64,000 nucleotides of DNA, taken from assembly GCA_030447275.1 (NCBI GenBank), contig JAUJPF010000009.1:1-64000 (forward strand). The letters are read 5' to 3'. Of the stretch, positions 20,799 through 29,369 are shown one piece after another. The stretch comes from Solirubrobacteraceae bacterium. Its GTDB lineage: Bacteria; Actinomycetota; Thermoleophilia; Solirubrobacterales; Solirubrobacteraceae. Every line of letters begins with the position of its first letter. Position 1 is the stretch's first letter. The translations under genes were made by a program, and so were the position numbers. Below the pieces are notes generated by a model. The model did no database searches and was not told where the DNA came from. It was given only the letters and a program-made list of their open reading frames with translations.

Positions 20799-21270
20799 CT
20801 CGTTGCTGGTCCTCCCGGCTCCCGCACTCGGTCAGGATCCCAGCGGCGCGCCCCCGAGCCCGTCGGTCGACCAGTACCGCGAGAGCGTACCGACGACACG
20901 CGGTCCCAAGCCCTCCTCGCGCGGCGGTGGCGGCGAACGGCCGCGCCTGCCCCCGAACGTGCGCCGGCGGATCCAGGAGCAGGGTGGGGCGGACGCCCGC
21001 GACCTCGAGGCGATCACGACGGACCCGGGGCTCGGGGCCCCCGCGGCCGCGGCCGCGCCGGACGCACGTGGGCGCGGTCGCGACGGGCGGAAGCCGTACG
21101 CGCCCGACACCGCGCCGCCGGCCGGCGACCGCGCGCCGCTGCCCGCGGCAGTGGACGCGACGCTCGACGGCGGCTCGTCGAGCACCCTCCTGCTGCTGCT
21201 CGGCGGCCTCGTCGCCGCCGCCGTCGTCGCGGGCGCGGCGGTTGCGCGCCGGCGCTCGTCGGCGTCCTAG
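20755..21270 (+). CDS. Secreted, C-terminally anchored hypothetical protein
   Basis: I do not recognise a family. From GTG at 20755 the product has 171 residues: a signal peptide ending LPAPALGQ, a low-complexity Pro/Arg/Gly/Ala middle, and a C-terminal membrane helix (STLLLLLGGLVAAAVVAGAAVA) followed by RRRSS. This is a wall-spanning anchored layout. Its start overlaps the divergent ligase gene by 44 bases, and its stop shares CTAG with the GT4 gene. Because codon use in GC-rich DNA makes spurious frames common, the signal peptide and anchor are the main support. Confidence 0.6.
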   Translation: MGRVLSGRAGVVALISLLVLPAPALGQDPSGAPPSPSVDQYRESVPTTRGPKPSSRGGGGERPRLPPNVRRRIQEQGGADARDLEAITTDPGLGAPAAAAAPDARGRGRDGRKPYAPDTAPPAGDRAPLPAAVDATLDGGSSSTLLLLLGGLVAAAVVAGAAVARRRSSAS

Positions 21271-22490
21271 CCGTCGCGCCGCGCGCCCAGCGCCATCTCG
21301 ATGGCGGCGTCGAAGCGCGGGAGCTGGCGCTCGGCGCTGAACGACGACGTGACGTGCGCGCGGCCCTCTTCGACGAGGCGACTGGCCAGGCGCGGGTCGT
21401 CGAGCACCCGTCGAAGCGCCGCCGCCAGGGCGTCCGGGCGGTCAGCCGGGACGAGCAGGGCGTGTCGCCCGTCCTCGAGCACCTCGGGGATTGCGCCGAC
21501 GTCCGTGGACACGACGGGTCGCCCGGAGACGAGCGCCTCCATCGCGACTCTCCCGAACGTCTCCCCGAACCGGGCTGGGTTCACGATGACGTCCGCGACG
21601 GCGAACACGTCCCCCGGGGGCGCGAAGCCGCAGAGATGGACGGCGTCGCGAACCCCGAGCGACCCGGCCAGCTCGACGAGCTCGTCGGCGAACGCGCGGT
21701 CGATTCGTCGCGGATGCGGGGTGCCGGCGATCACGAGCTGCGCCGTCGGGTGGGTACGGCACAGCTCGGCGAGCGCGCGTATCGCGTCGTCCTGCCCGCG
21801 GCCTCGCGCGATGTTGCCGAGCGTGGCGAGGTACGGGCCCGCCGCGGGCAGCGAGTGCCGGCGGCGGAAGGCCTCGCCGTCGCCGCGCGCTACCCGCGGG
21901 TCGATGGCGGGGTAGACGACGACGTGGCGCGTCCCGGCTCGCAGGAGCGACGCGACCGTCCGCGAGCACGGGACGGTCACCGTCGCAAGCGCCGCGTTGA
22001 GCCGGAGGACCTTCGGACCGAGCCGCGAGCGCAGCACGTCCCCGCGCGAGCCCTGCCGGTACAGCTCCGCGGCGTAGACGATCGTCGGGACGCGCTCGAG
22101 GCGCGCCGCGAGCGTCAGCGTCGTGAGCGACGTCGTCGCGATGACGACGAGGTCGGGTCGCTCCCGCCGTAGAAGCGCCCGGAACCCACGGACCTCTGTC
22201 CAGAGACGCGGGCCGAGCGTCAACGCGGCCCGCGCGTCGCGCGGGAGGACGAGCGGCTGATGGCCGAGCACCTCGGTGCGGGCCACATCGCTCAGCTCCG
22301 CGGCGGCGCGCCCGGCCGCGGGAACGACCGCGACGATCTCCGCGTCCGCCGCGAGCCGCGAAAGGACGGGCCGAAGCGACCGAAGCGGTCCGCCGGAATC
22401 GCTCTGGTGCAAGGCCGCGACGACCTTGCGCGGTCGCCGCGGCGTACTGCGTGGGGCGGCGGTGTGCTCTGGGGCGTCGGAGAGGGCCAA
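21267..22490 (-). CDS. Glycosyltransferase family 4
   Basis: This GT-B enzyme of about 407 residues has an N-terminal SDSGGPLRSL loop, a central YLATLGNIARGRGQDDAIRAL start of the donor domain, and the GT4 signature FGETFGRVAMEALVSGRPVV with the EX7E glutamates, then TDVGAIPEVL. It would act on a nucleotide-sugar donor in the cytoplasm. TTG at 22490 is my start; an ATG at 22565 in the same frame would overlap the divergent methyltransferase. The N-terminal extension is not conserved-looking. Confidence 0.87.
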   Translation of the reverse strand: MALSDAPEHTAAPRSTPRRPRKVVAALHQSDSGGPLRSLRPVLSRLAADAEIVAVVPAAGRAAAELSDVARTEVLGHQPLVLPRDARAALTLGPRLWTEVRGFRALLRRERPDLVVIATTSLTTLTLAARLERVPTIVYAAELYRQGSRGDVLRSRLGPKVLRLNAALATVTVPCSRTVASLLRAGTRHVVVYPAIDPRVARGDGEAFRRRHSLPAAGPYLATLGNIARGRGQDDAIRALAELCRTHPTAQLVIAGTPHPRRIDRAFADELVELAGSLGVRDAVHLCGFAPPGDVFAVADVIVNPARFGETFGRVAMEALVSGRPVVSTDVGAIPEVLEDGRHALLVPADRPDALAAALRRVLDDPRLASRLVEEGRAHVTSSFSAERQLPRFDAAIEMALGARRDG

Positions 22491-22545
22491 GGCGGCGCCC
22501 AGCGTAGCCCGCGCCGCGCTCGTGCTATCCCTCCGGCCACCGATC

Positions 22546-23358
22546 GTGCACGAGACGAACTTCATCGCCCGCGGGCAGAAGACCGACAGGCACTACGCGC
22601 CGAGCTTCGACTTCGACGGCGTCGTCGACGAGAACCAGCCGGCCGTCCACGAGCAGGTCGCGGCCGTCGACGGCTGGCTCGAGCCCGAGGACTCGTTGAA
22701 GCTGTACGAGCTCGGCTACCTCGCTCCTGGGCCGTTCCTCGAGATCGGCACCTACCGAGGGAAGTCGGCGACGGTCCTGGCGACCGCGCTTCGCGATGCC
22801 GGGCGCTACGTCCAGTTCTACTCGCTGGACATCGATCGCCAGGCCCTCGAATCGGCGGGCGCGACGCTGGCCGCGCGGGGCCTCGGCCGGTACGTGACGC
22901 TCGTCCACGGAAGCGTCACGGCCCTCGTCCGGGCCGTTCCCGCCCTCGAGCCCCGATTCGTCTTCCTCGACGGCGACCACTCGGCGGAGGGCCTCGGCCG
23001 CGACCTCGCGACGCTTGAGCATCGCCTGCCCGCGTCGAGCCTCCTGTTGTTCCACGACTTCGTCGACGCCCGCAACGACGACCCCGCCGACAAGGCGTAC
23101 GGCGTCACCCGCGCGATCGCGGAGAGCTGGGTCGCGCGCGACTGCGAGTTCGCCGGGACGTTCGGCTGCACCGGCCTCTACCGCAGGGTGCGCGGCCCCG
23201 CGCCCGGGCAGGACGGCGATCATGCGCCGCCGCTGCTCCAGCTCGTTCGACTCGATCGGCTGTCGGTCCGCGTCCTCGTCGACGTTCTTCGCCCGGGCAA
23301 GCGCTTCGTGATGCGCACGCTGCGGCTTGGGGGCAGATCGCGCGGCGACCGCGCTTGA
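22546..23358 (+). CDS. Class I SAM-dependent methyltransferase (Methyltransf_24-like)
   Basis: The 270-residue protein has SAM motif I as FLEIGTYRGKSATVLATAL, an acidic loop YSLDIDRQAL, and VFLDGDHSAEGLGRDL with the GDH metal-binding region, then LLFHDFVDARND. The pattern matches sugar or antibiotic O-methyltransferases of the CmcI/Methyltransf_24 type. Start choice is GTG at 22546. Its TGA overlaps the TTG of the polymerase gene as TTGA (23355-23358), so it is coupled to glycan polymerisation and probably methylates the glycan. Confidence 0.85.
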   Translation: MHETNFIARGQKTDRHYAPSFDFDGVVDENQPAVHEQVAAVDGWLEPEDSLKLYELGYLAPGPFLEIGTYRGKSATVLATALRDAGRYVQFYSLDIDRQALESAGATLAARGLGRYVTLVHGSVTALVRAVPALEPRFVFLDGDHSAEGLGRDLATLEHRLPASSLLLFHDFVDARNDDPADKAYGVTRAIAESWVARDCEFAGTFGCTGLYRRVRGPAPGQDGDHAPPLLQLVRLDRLSVRVLVDVLRPGKRFVMRTLRLGGRSRGDRA

Positions 23359-25017
23359 CCGACCGCGGGCCAGCGACCTTGCTCCGGCTCGCGCGCGCGG
23401 GGTTCGCCGCGCTCACGTGCCTGGTCCTCGCCGCGGTCGTCGCCGCGCGTCCGGTCGCGGGCGTGGCTGCGGCCGCCGGCGCGCTCGTCCTGGCAGCGGG
23501 CTGGGCGGCACGCGGCGCGGCCGCGCACGCGCTCCCACTGGCCGCGGGGTGCGTCGCTGCGGCGGCGGGCGCCGTGGCGGTCGCGGTCTATCCCGCCACC
23601 ACGCTGCTCGCCGTGCTCGTGCTCGGGGTCCTCGTGCTCGCGCGGCGCTCGCCTGCGCTCGCGCTCGGTGCGGCCGTGCTGCTGTTCGCGTTCGAGGGCT
23701 CGGTCAAGATCCTGCTCGGGATCGAGGACACGCCGCTGCCGGGCGGCAACCGCGCGGTCGGGGCGGCGGCGCTCGATCTCGCCCTCTTCGGCGCGGTCGC
23801 CGCGGTCCTGGCGAGCGACCGGCTGCGTGCCCCGAGGGCTCTGTGGTCGTCCGCGGGCCGCCTCGAGCGGGTCGTGATCTCCGTTCTCGGCGCGTGGCTC
23901 GTGCTGTCGGTCGTCCAGATCGCGCAGGGCGGCGACGTAACCCGCGGCGTCCACGGGTTCCGTCTGTTCCAGTCCTACACGCTCGTTGCGCTGGCCGCGC
24001 TCACGATCTTCGCGCACCCGCGGTTGCGCGCCGCGGCGGGCCCCGGCGTGCTCGCCATCGGCGTGGTCGTCAGCCTCTACGCCGCGGTGCGGGTGACGCT
24101 CGGTGCCGCGGAGGCCGAGCGCGACTTCGCGCTCTCGGTGCCGACCGTGACGTTCTACGGCGACACGGTCCGCTCGATCGGCTCGTTCTCGAGCGCCATC
24201 GGGCTGAGCAGCTTCATGGCGCCGCTGGCCGTGTTCGCGATCGTCCTCGGGCTGCTCGTACGGCGACTGCGGCCGCTCGCGTGGGCGGTGGGCGCTCTCG
24301 CCGTCGTAGGCGTCGTCGGCTCCTACAGCCGTCGCGTGGGCGGTGGGCGCTCTCGCCGTCGTAGGCGTCGTCGGCTCCTACAGCCGCGCCTCACTGGTCG
24401 CCGTCGCCTTCGGGGTGGCCTTCGCCCTGCTGATCGTGTTCGCGGGTGGTGCGATGTCCCCGCGCCGCAAGCTTGCGCTCGCCGGCGCCGCGATCGCCAT
24501 CGTCGGCGCGACGTACGGCGGCCTGCTGGTGGCCAGTCAGGGCTCGCCCCAGCTGCGCGAGCGTGCGGCGGGCGTGCTCGACCCCTTGGGCGATCGGTCG
24601 GTTCGCCTGCGTTTCGAAACCTGGAGCCGCACGCTCGAAGCGGTGGCGGACCGGCCGCTCGGCCAGGGCGTCGGCGCGGTCGGCGCCGCCAGCGCGCCGG
24701 TCCGGGAGCGGGTCCTGACGACCGACAACAGCTTCCTGAAGGTGCTCGTCGAGCAGGGCGTGATCGGCTTTGTCCTGTTCGCCGGCGGCATGCTCGGTGC
24801 AGTGGCCGTGCTGACGCGGAGGCTCCGTGGCGGCGCGTCGGGGTCGCAGGCACCGGGAATCGCAGCGCTCGCGGGCTTCGTGACGTTCCTCGCGGTCGCG
24901 GTGACCGGAGAGTCCGTGGAGCAGCCGGGCAAGGTGCTCGCGTGGGGGCTGCTCGGCGCGGCGGCGGCCCACGCCTTCGCAGGCTCTGGCGCCGCGCCGG
25001 CGAGCGAGCCGCGATGA
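23355..25017 (+). pseudogene. O-antigen polymerase/ligase-like protein, frameshifted by a tandem duplication
   Basis: From the TTG at 23355 the frame encodes a multi-helix membrane protein up to GALAVVGVVGSYSR at about 24330. It then leaves frame because a 55-base unit is exactly duplicated (24277-24331 and 24332-24386). The remaining Wzy/WaaL part, including RFETWSRTLEAVADRPLGQGVGAVG and TDNSFLKVLVEQGVIGFVLF, continues in another frame to the TGA at 25017. With one copy removed the gene is 1608 bases, 535 residues. It overlaps its neighbours as TTGA and ATGA. The duplication is either a real frameshift mutation, possibly reversible by slippage, or an assembly artefact. Confidence 0.85.
24277..24386. 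repeat. Perfect 55-bp tandem duplication
   Basis: Two identical adjacent copies of a 55-base unit (24277-24331, 24332-24386) lie within the polymerase-like gene. The flanking bases differ immediately outside, so the unit is exactly two copies. 55 is not a multiple of three, so the reading frame is lost after the second copy. Confidence 0.95.
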
Positions 25018-25763
25018 GCAGGTTCGGGGCGCTCAGATCGCGTCTGGATACGCTGCGTGCAGACGCGACCGGTGAGTCGCGCCGGCGCAGGTTGGCGTGG
25101 GTCGCCGTCGCCGCGGTCCTCGTCCTCGCCCCTCTCGCCATCACCGTCGGCCGGGCGCCGGAGTTCAAGGCTTCCGTGCAGCTCTTCCCGCGGGCGGTCG
25201 GGCCGTACGCGGCGGTCTTCGACATCGCCTACTACCGCTCGCTGCTCGAGGACCCCGCGCTCGTCGAGCCGATGCGGCTTAGCGTCCGCTCGGGGGTCGC
25301 GGAGTACGAGGACGTCACGTTCAGCCGCGGTCGCCCGGGGCAGCTGGTGGTCACGGTTGCGGCACCCGTTCCGGCGGACGCGCAGCGGTTCGTCAATGTC
25401 CTGGCGCCGCAGATCGCCGGCGCGACGCGGCAGGAGCTCGCGCGCGTGACGGCGCGCGACGTCGCAGAGCTGCGCGCTCGGCTGCGCAGCCGCCTCGCGC
25501 CCGAGAGCCGGCGCGCGCTGCGCAGGCGGCTGAGCCAGGTCGAGCGGCTCGGCCCGTTGCCCCCGGGGCGGGTGCTCTACGGCTCCCCCGCGGCGCTGCC
25601 GCGGATGGAGCGCTGGGCCGACCGGCTGATCGACGACCTGCCCGGCGCCTTCCCGCCGCGTCCGAGCCCGCTCTGGGCGGCGCTCGCGGGCCTGCTGGTC
25701 GCAGTCACGCTCTGGGCGACATGGCTGGTGCTGGTGCCGCCGGACCGACCGCGGAGGCGCTAG
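25014..25763 (+). CDS. Wzz-like polysaccharide co-polymerase
   Basis: The 249-residue protein has one membrane helix near residues 28-47 (LAWVAVAAVLVLAPLAITVG), an extracytoplasmic alpha/beta part with YYRSLLEDPALVEPM and a helical, arginine-rich segment, and a second helix at the C terminus (PLWAALAGLLVAVTLWATWLVLV) followed by PPDRPRRR. This two-helix layout is that of chain-length determinants. No tyrosine-kinase domain is attached. The ATG overlaps the polymerase-like gene stop as ATGA (25014-25017), which supports a role with that polymerase. Sequence similarity alone is weak. Confidence 0.65.
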   Translation: MSRFGALRSRLDTLRADATGESRRRRLAWVAVAAVLVLAPLAITVGRAPEFKASVQLFPRAVGPYAAVFDIAYYRSLLEDPALVEPMRLSVRSGVAEYEDVTFSRGRPGQLVVTVAAPVPADAQRFVNVLAPQIAGATRQELARVTARDVAELRARLRSRLAPESRRALRRRLSQVERLGPLPPGRVLYGSPAALPRMERWADRLIDDLPGAFPPRPSPLWAALAGLLVAVTLWATWLVLVPPDRPRRR

Positions 25764-25769
25764 GTGGCC

Positions 25770-26774
25770 TCAGGAGCCCTGCTGAGCGGATGCTCCGGTC
25801 GCCCATGCGCGCCGCCGCCGCAGCGCCGCGCGGAATCCCTCGCGTGGCGCGAGCTCCACCGGCCTGCGCAGCGGGGCGCCCTCGGCGCGCAGGCTGCGCC
25901 ATTCGCGCAGTCCCGCGAACCTGCCGCGCACGGGCGCGAGCGTGCGATCCGTCACCGCGACGTACGCCACGTACCCGAGGTCGTACGCGAGGATCGCGGG
26001 CCCGCGGCGCAGCAGGTGGCGGCGGTCTGCGTTGCGGGCCAGCAGCCGCACGCGGTTGCGGCCGACGTGGAAGTACTTGAAGGAGGAGCCATGGCGCGTC
26101 GTCGCGGAATGGTGATGCCAGACCACGGCGTCCGGGATGTACAGGGTCCTCCATCCCGCCATGCGCGCCCGCCATGCGACGTCGACGTCGTCGAGGTAGA
26201 GGAAGATGCGCCCGTCGATGCCACCGATGTCGTCCAGCATCGCGCGCCGGTACAACGCGGCGCCGCCACAGGCGCCGAACACCTCCGCGGGGCGGGCCGC
26301 CTCGCCCGCGGCCGGCGTACCGAGGAGGCGGTCGTACGCGACGCAGAGCGCGTCGAGGCCGATCCCCGCGGAGTTCACGAGGTCGGGCCGCGCCGCGAAG
26401 CGCATCTGCATGGCGACCGAGCCGACGTCGTCGGGGATCGGGCGCGCGAGGATGCGCCGCAGCGCGTCCTGCTCGATCGTCGCGTCGTTGTTGAGCAGCG
26501 CGATCCACTCGCCGCTGGTCCGCTCGATGCCGGCGTTGACGGCGGCAGGGAAGCCGACGTTGTCGGGGTTCTCGACGAGCGCCACCTCGGGGAACTCCCG
26601 GCGGACGACGTCGCGCGAGTCGTCGCTCGAAGCGTTGTCGACGACCACGATCTCCGTGCGCAGGCCCGTCGCGTCGAGTGCAGCCTGCATCGACCGCAGG
26701 CAGTCGCGCAACAACGCGGCGGCATCCCGGTTGACGACGATGGCGCTGACGGTGACGACCGATCCGCCTCCCAT
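25770..26774 (-). CDS. Glycosyltransferase family 2
   Basis: The 334-residue enzyme has VSAIVVNRD, IVVVDNASSDDSRDVV, the donor-metal site ALLNNDATIE, and LYLDDVDVAWRARMAGW, the rhamnosyltransferase-like GT2 pattern, followed by HVGRNRVRLLARN. A cytoplasmic transferase that extends the lipid-linked glycan is expected. The ATG at 26774 is the only good start in reach. It is convergent with the Wzz-like gene (six bases apart) and divergent from the flippase remnant. Confidence 0.9.
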   Translation of the reverse strand: MGGGSVVTVSAIVVNRDAAALLRDCLRSMQAALDATGLRTEIVVVDNASSDDSRDVVRREFPEVALVENPDNVGFPAAVNAGIERTSGEWIALLNNDATIEQDALRRILARPIPDDVGSVAMQMRFAARPDLVNSAGIGLDALCVAYDRLLGTPAAGEAARPAEVFGACGGAALYRRAMLDDIGGIDGRIFLYLDDVDVAWRARMAGWRTLYIPDAVVWHHHSATTRHGSSFKYFHVGRNRVRLLARNADRRHLLRRGPAILAYDLGYVAYVAVTDRTLAPVRGRFAGLREWRSLRAEGAPLRRPVELAPREGFRAALRRRRAWATGASAQQGS

Positions 26775-26807
26775 GCTCCTGGACGGTAGACACCCGAGAG
26801 AGGACAG

Positions 26808-26984
26808 GTGACGGCCCCGGAGGTCCTGGGCGCCGAAGAGGTCCGTCTCCGCGCCACTGCCGGCGCAGCGCTGCTCGGCGCGCGCGGCATCCTGATCTAC
26901 GTCGTCGGCATCGGCAGCTCGCCCACGATGGAGACGGATCGCGCTCACGCGCCGAGCGTCCTGCGAACCCTGCGCCGCCCGTAG
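26808..26984 (+). pseudogene. Remnant of a polysaccharide flippase N terminus
   Basis: GTG at 26808 with AGAGG just upstream opens a 58-codon frame. Its residues ALLGARGILIYVVGIG and the preceding EVRLRATAG align closely with residues 22-49 (ELRRRATGAALLLGARG and IGLG-like stretch) of the intact flippase at 33492-34985. After about 35 residues the match stops and an unrelated tail runs to TAG. I read this as the 5' end of a second flippase gene whose body was deleted. The methyltransferase start follows directly. Confidence 0.7.
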
Positions 26985-26994
26985 GATGCGGTGC

Positions 26995-27747
26995 ATGACG
27001 TCGGTCGACAGGCGCGGCCTCGCGCGGCCCGGAGAGCCGACGTTCGCGGACTTCCGCAGGATGGCGCTCGACGAGTCGCTGACGCCGTTCGAGAGGATCG
27101 GCTTTCCGGACTCGTACCGCGCCGGTGCGGAGGGCGCGATCGTCGCCGACATCTCGGCGAAGCTGCCCGCCCTCTCCCAGCAGGGCAGGCGGTTCCTCGA
27201 CATCGGGCCGGGATGCAGCGAGCTGCCGCGCATGCTGCTCGAGGTCTGCTCGCGGCAGGGACACGAGGCGGTCCTCGTCGACTCGCCCGAGATGCTCGGG
27301 CAGCTGCCGGACGGTCCTCGCGTCGTCAAGGTCGCCGGCGCGTTCCCCGACGTGGCGCTGCCCGAGCGGCCCTTCGATGCGATCCTCGCCTACAGCGTCT
27401 TGCAGTACGTCTTCGCAGAAGGCGACGTGTTCGCCTTCATGGATCGCTGTCTCGCGCTCCTCGGCGGCGGCGGCGCGCTACTCCTCGGCGATGTGCCGAA
27501 CGCCTCGAAGCGCGCGCGGTTCTTCTCGAGCGCTGCGGGTGTCGCGTTCCATCGGCGCTTCATGAACACGGAGGAGCCACCGCCGCGCGAGCTTACGCAT
27601 CCGGAACCGGGGCAGATCGACGACGAGATCGTGCTGGCGCTGCTCGCCCACGCCCGCGCGGCCGGCTGCGACGCGTACGTGCTGCCGCTGGGCGCCGGCC
27701 TTCCGCTCGCCGACCGCCGGGAGGACGTCCTGGTGGTGCGGCCTTGA
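26995..27747 (+). CDS. Class I SAM-dependent methyltransferase
   Basis: The 250-residue protein has motif I as FLDIGPGCSELPRMLL, an acidic residue after AVLVDSPEM, and the motif FDAILAYSVLQYVF with a following LGGGGALLLGDVP. It is a soluble cytoplasmic methyltransferase, likely modifying a sugar precursor or a lipid-linked glycan. ATG at 26995 has AGGA eight bases upstream; another ATG at 26986 lies inside that site. Its stop overlaps the next gene's TTG start as TTGA. Confidence 0.83.
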   Translation: MTSVDRRGLARPGEPTFADFRRMALDESLTPFERIGFPDSYRAGAEGAIVADISAKLPALSQQGRRFLDIGPGCSELPRMLLEVCSRQGHEAVLVDSPEMLGQLPDGPRVVKVAGAFPDVALPERPFDAILAYSVLQYVFAEGDVFAFMDRCLALLGGGGALLLGDVPNASKRARFFSSAAGVAFHRRFMNTEEPPPRELTHPEPGQIDDEIVLALLAHARAAGCDAYVLPLGAGLPLADRREDVLVVRP

Positions 27748-28406
27748 GGAAGCTCGTGCTCGTCGGAGACCGCGTCTTCGCCGAGATCGCTCACGAGTAC
27801 TTCACGCACGATTCCGACTACGAGGTCGTCGCGTTCTCCGTCGAGCGCGAGTACCTGCAGGGCGAGACCTTCCGCGGGCTGCCTATGGTGCCGTTCGAAT
27901 CGCTGGAGTCGGTGTGCGACCCGGCCGACCACAGCGTCCACGTGGCGGTCACGTACCTGCGCTTCAACCGGATCCGCGCGCGCCTCGCCGCGGAGGCCAA
28001 GGCGAAGGGGTTCGCGCTCGCGTCGTACGTCTCGAGCCGGGCCTTCGTGTGGCCGAACGTCGAGCTGGGCGAGCACTGCTTCGTCTTCGAGGACAACACG
28101 CTCCAGCCGTTCGTGCGCGTCGGCGCGAACGTCGTGCTGTGGAGCGGCAACCACGTCGGCCACCACTCGCGGATCGGCGACAACTGCTTCATCTCCTCGC
28201 ACGTCGTGATCTCGGGCGGCGTCCGGATCGGCGACAACAGCTTCCTCGGCGTCAACGCGACGTTGGTGAACGACATCGAGGTGGGCACCGACTGCTGGAT
28301 CGGCCCGGCCGTGACCGTGACCCGCGACGTCGAGCGCGACTCGTTCCTCACACCGGCGAAGAGCACCGTGCGAGACGAGAGCGCGCGAGAGAGGTTCCTC
28401 CCTTAG
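27744..28406 (+). CDS. NeuD/PglD-like sugar O- or N-acyltransferase
   Basis: The 220-residue protein has an N-terminal Rossmann-like part (LVLVGDRVFAEIAHEYF) and a C-terminal left-handed beta-helix with hexapeptide repeats (VWPNVELGEHCFVFEDNT, VRVGANVVLWSGNHVGHHS, VRIGDNSFLGVNATL). NHVGHHS holds the probable catalytic histidines. The layout is that of trimeric acetyltransferases such as NeuD and PglD. The TTG start overlaps the previous stop (TTGA, 27744-27747), so methyl- and acyltransferase are coupled. It could acylate the amino sugar made by the FdtB-like enzyme. Confidence 0.87.
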   Translation: MRKLVLVGDRVFAEIAHEYFTHDSDYEVVAFSVEREYLQGETFRGLPMVPFESLESVCDPADHSVHVAVTYLRFNRIRARLAAEAKAKGFALASYVSSRAFVWPNVELGEHCFVFEDNTLQPFVRVGANVVLWSGNHVGHHSRIGDNCFISSHVVISGGVRIGDNSFLGVNATLVNDIEVGTDCWIGPAVTVTRDVERDSFLTPAKSTVRDESARERFLP

Positions 28407-29369
28407 GTGCTCGTGCTGCCGTTCGCGGCTGGCGACGCTGAGCGTTGGGACGACCTCGTCGAGCGCGCGCCGATGGCGACGTTCCTCCACACGCGCCGAT
28501 TCCTGTCGTACCACGGTGAGCGGCTGCAGGACGCGTCGCTGCTGCTGACGGACGACCGCGGGGCCCTCCGTGCCGTCTTGCCCGCTGCGCGCGACCCGCA
28601 CGATCCAAGGCGCGTCATCAGCCACCCGGGCGTGACATTCGGGGGCCTGCTTCACGACGGCCGCATCTATCCCGAGGAAGTCCGAGAGGCGCTCGCCGCG
28701 GCATTCGCTCACTACAGACAGAAGGGCGTCGCAAGGATCCGTTACAAGCCCGTGCCGCACATCTACCACCGCTCCCCCAGTGGCGACGACGTATGGGCCC
28801 TCGATGCGCTCGGCGCGACAAGGGTCGGCTGCGCGCTGTCGTGCGCGATCGACCTCGCGTCGCGGCGGAGCCCGACCGCGCGGCGCGAGCGTTCGCTCAG
28901 GAAGGCTCGCGGCGCGGGCATCAACGCGGGGACCGACCCCGCGCTAGCCGACTTCTGGCCGGTTCTCGAGGCGACCCTCCAGCGGCGGCACGTCGCCCGG
29001 CCGGTACATACGCTCGAGGAGATCGAGCTTCTGCGCGCGCGCTTTCCCGACTCGGTCGGCCTCGTCACGGGCCGCCTCGCCGGCGACGTCGTGGCCGGCA
29101 TCGTCCTCTTCCGCACGCCGAGGGTCGCGCATGTGCAGTACATGGCGGCCAGCGAGAGCGGGATGCGGAACGGTGCGCTTGACGCCGTCGTCGAACGCTG
29201 CATCGCGCTGGCGCGCGCGGATGGTGTTCGCTACTTCGACTTCGGTACGAGCATGGTGGATGGCGGGCACGAGCTCCAGACCGGCCTCCACCGCTTCAAG
29301 GCGGAGTTCGGGGGCGGCGGAGTGATTCACGAGAGCTACGAGCTGACGCTGGGCGGTGACGGGAGCTGA
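28407..29369 (+). CDS. GNAT/FemAB-like acyltransferase
   Basis: The 320-residue protein has the two-lobed GNAT pattern of FemAB-like or BioF2-like proteins: an N-terminal lobe (MATFLHTRRFLSYHGERL, ISHPGVTFGGLL), then SLRKARGAGI and a second lobe with VTGRLAGDVVAGIVLFR, MAASESGMRNGALDAVV and FDFGTSMVDGGHELQTGLHRFK. Such proteins transfer acyl or aminoacyl groups to sugars or amino acids. GTG at 28407 follows the previous TAG without a gap. A role in acylating the surface glycan is inferred from context. Confidence 0.78.
   Translation: MLVLPFAAGDAERWDDLVERAPMATFLHTRRFLSYHGERLQDASLLLTDDRGALRAVLPAARDPHDPRRVISHPGVTFGGLLHDGRIYPEEVREALAAAFAHYRQKGVARIRYKPVPHIYHRSPSGDDVWALDALGATRVGCALSCAIDLASRRSPTARRERSLRKARGAGINAGTDPALADFWPVLEATLQRRHVARPVHTLEEIELLRARFPDSVGLVTGRLAGDVVAGIVLFRTPRVAHVQYMAASESGMRNGALDAVVERCIALARADGVRYFDFGTSMVDGGHELQTGLHRFKAEFGGGGVIHESYELTLGGDGS

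Noticed and set aside
23355-25763. One continuous 802-residue protein joining polymerase and Wzz-like genes
   Set aside because: The middle 220 residues are out-of-frame translation after the 55-bp duplication; the frame meets the Wzz-like gene only by chance.
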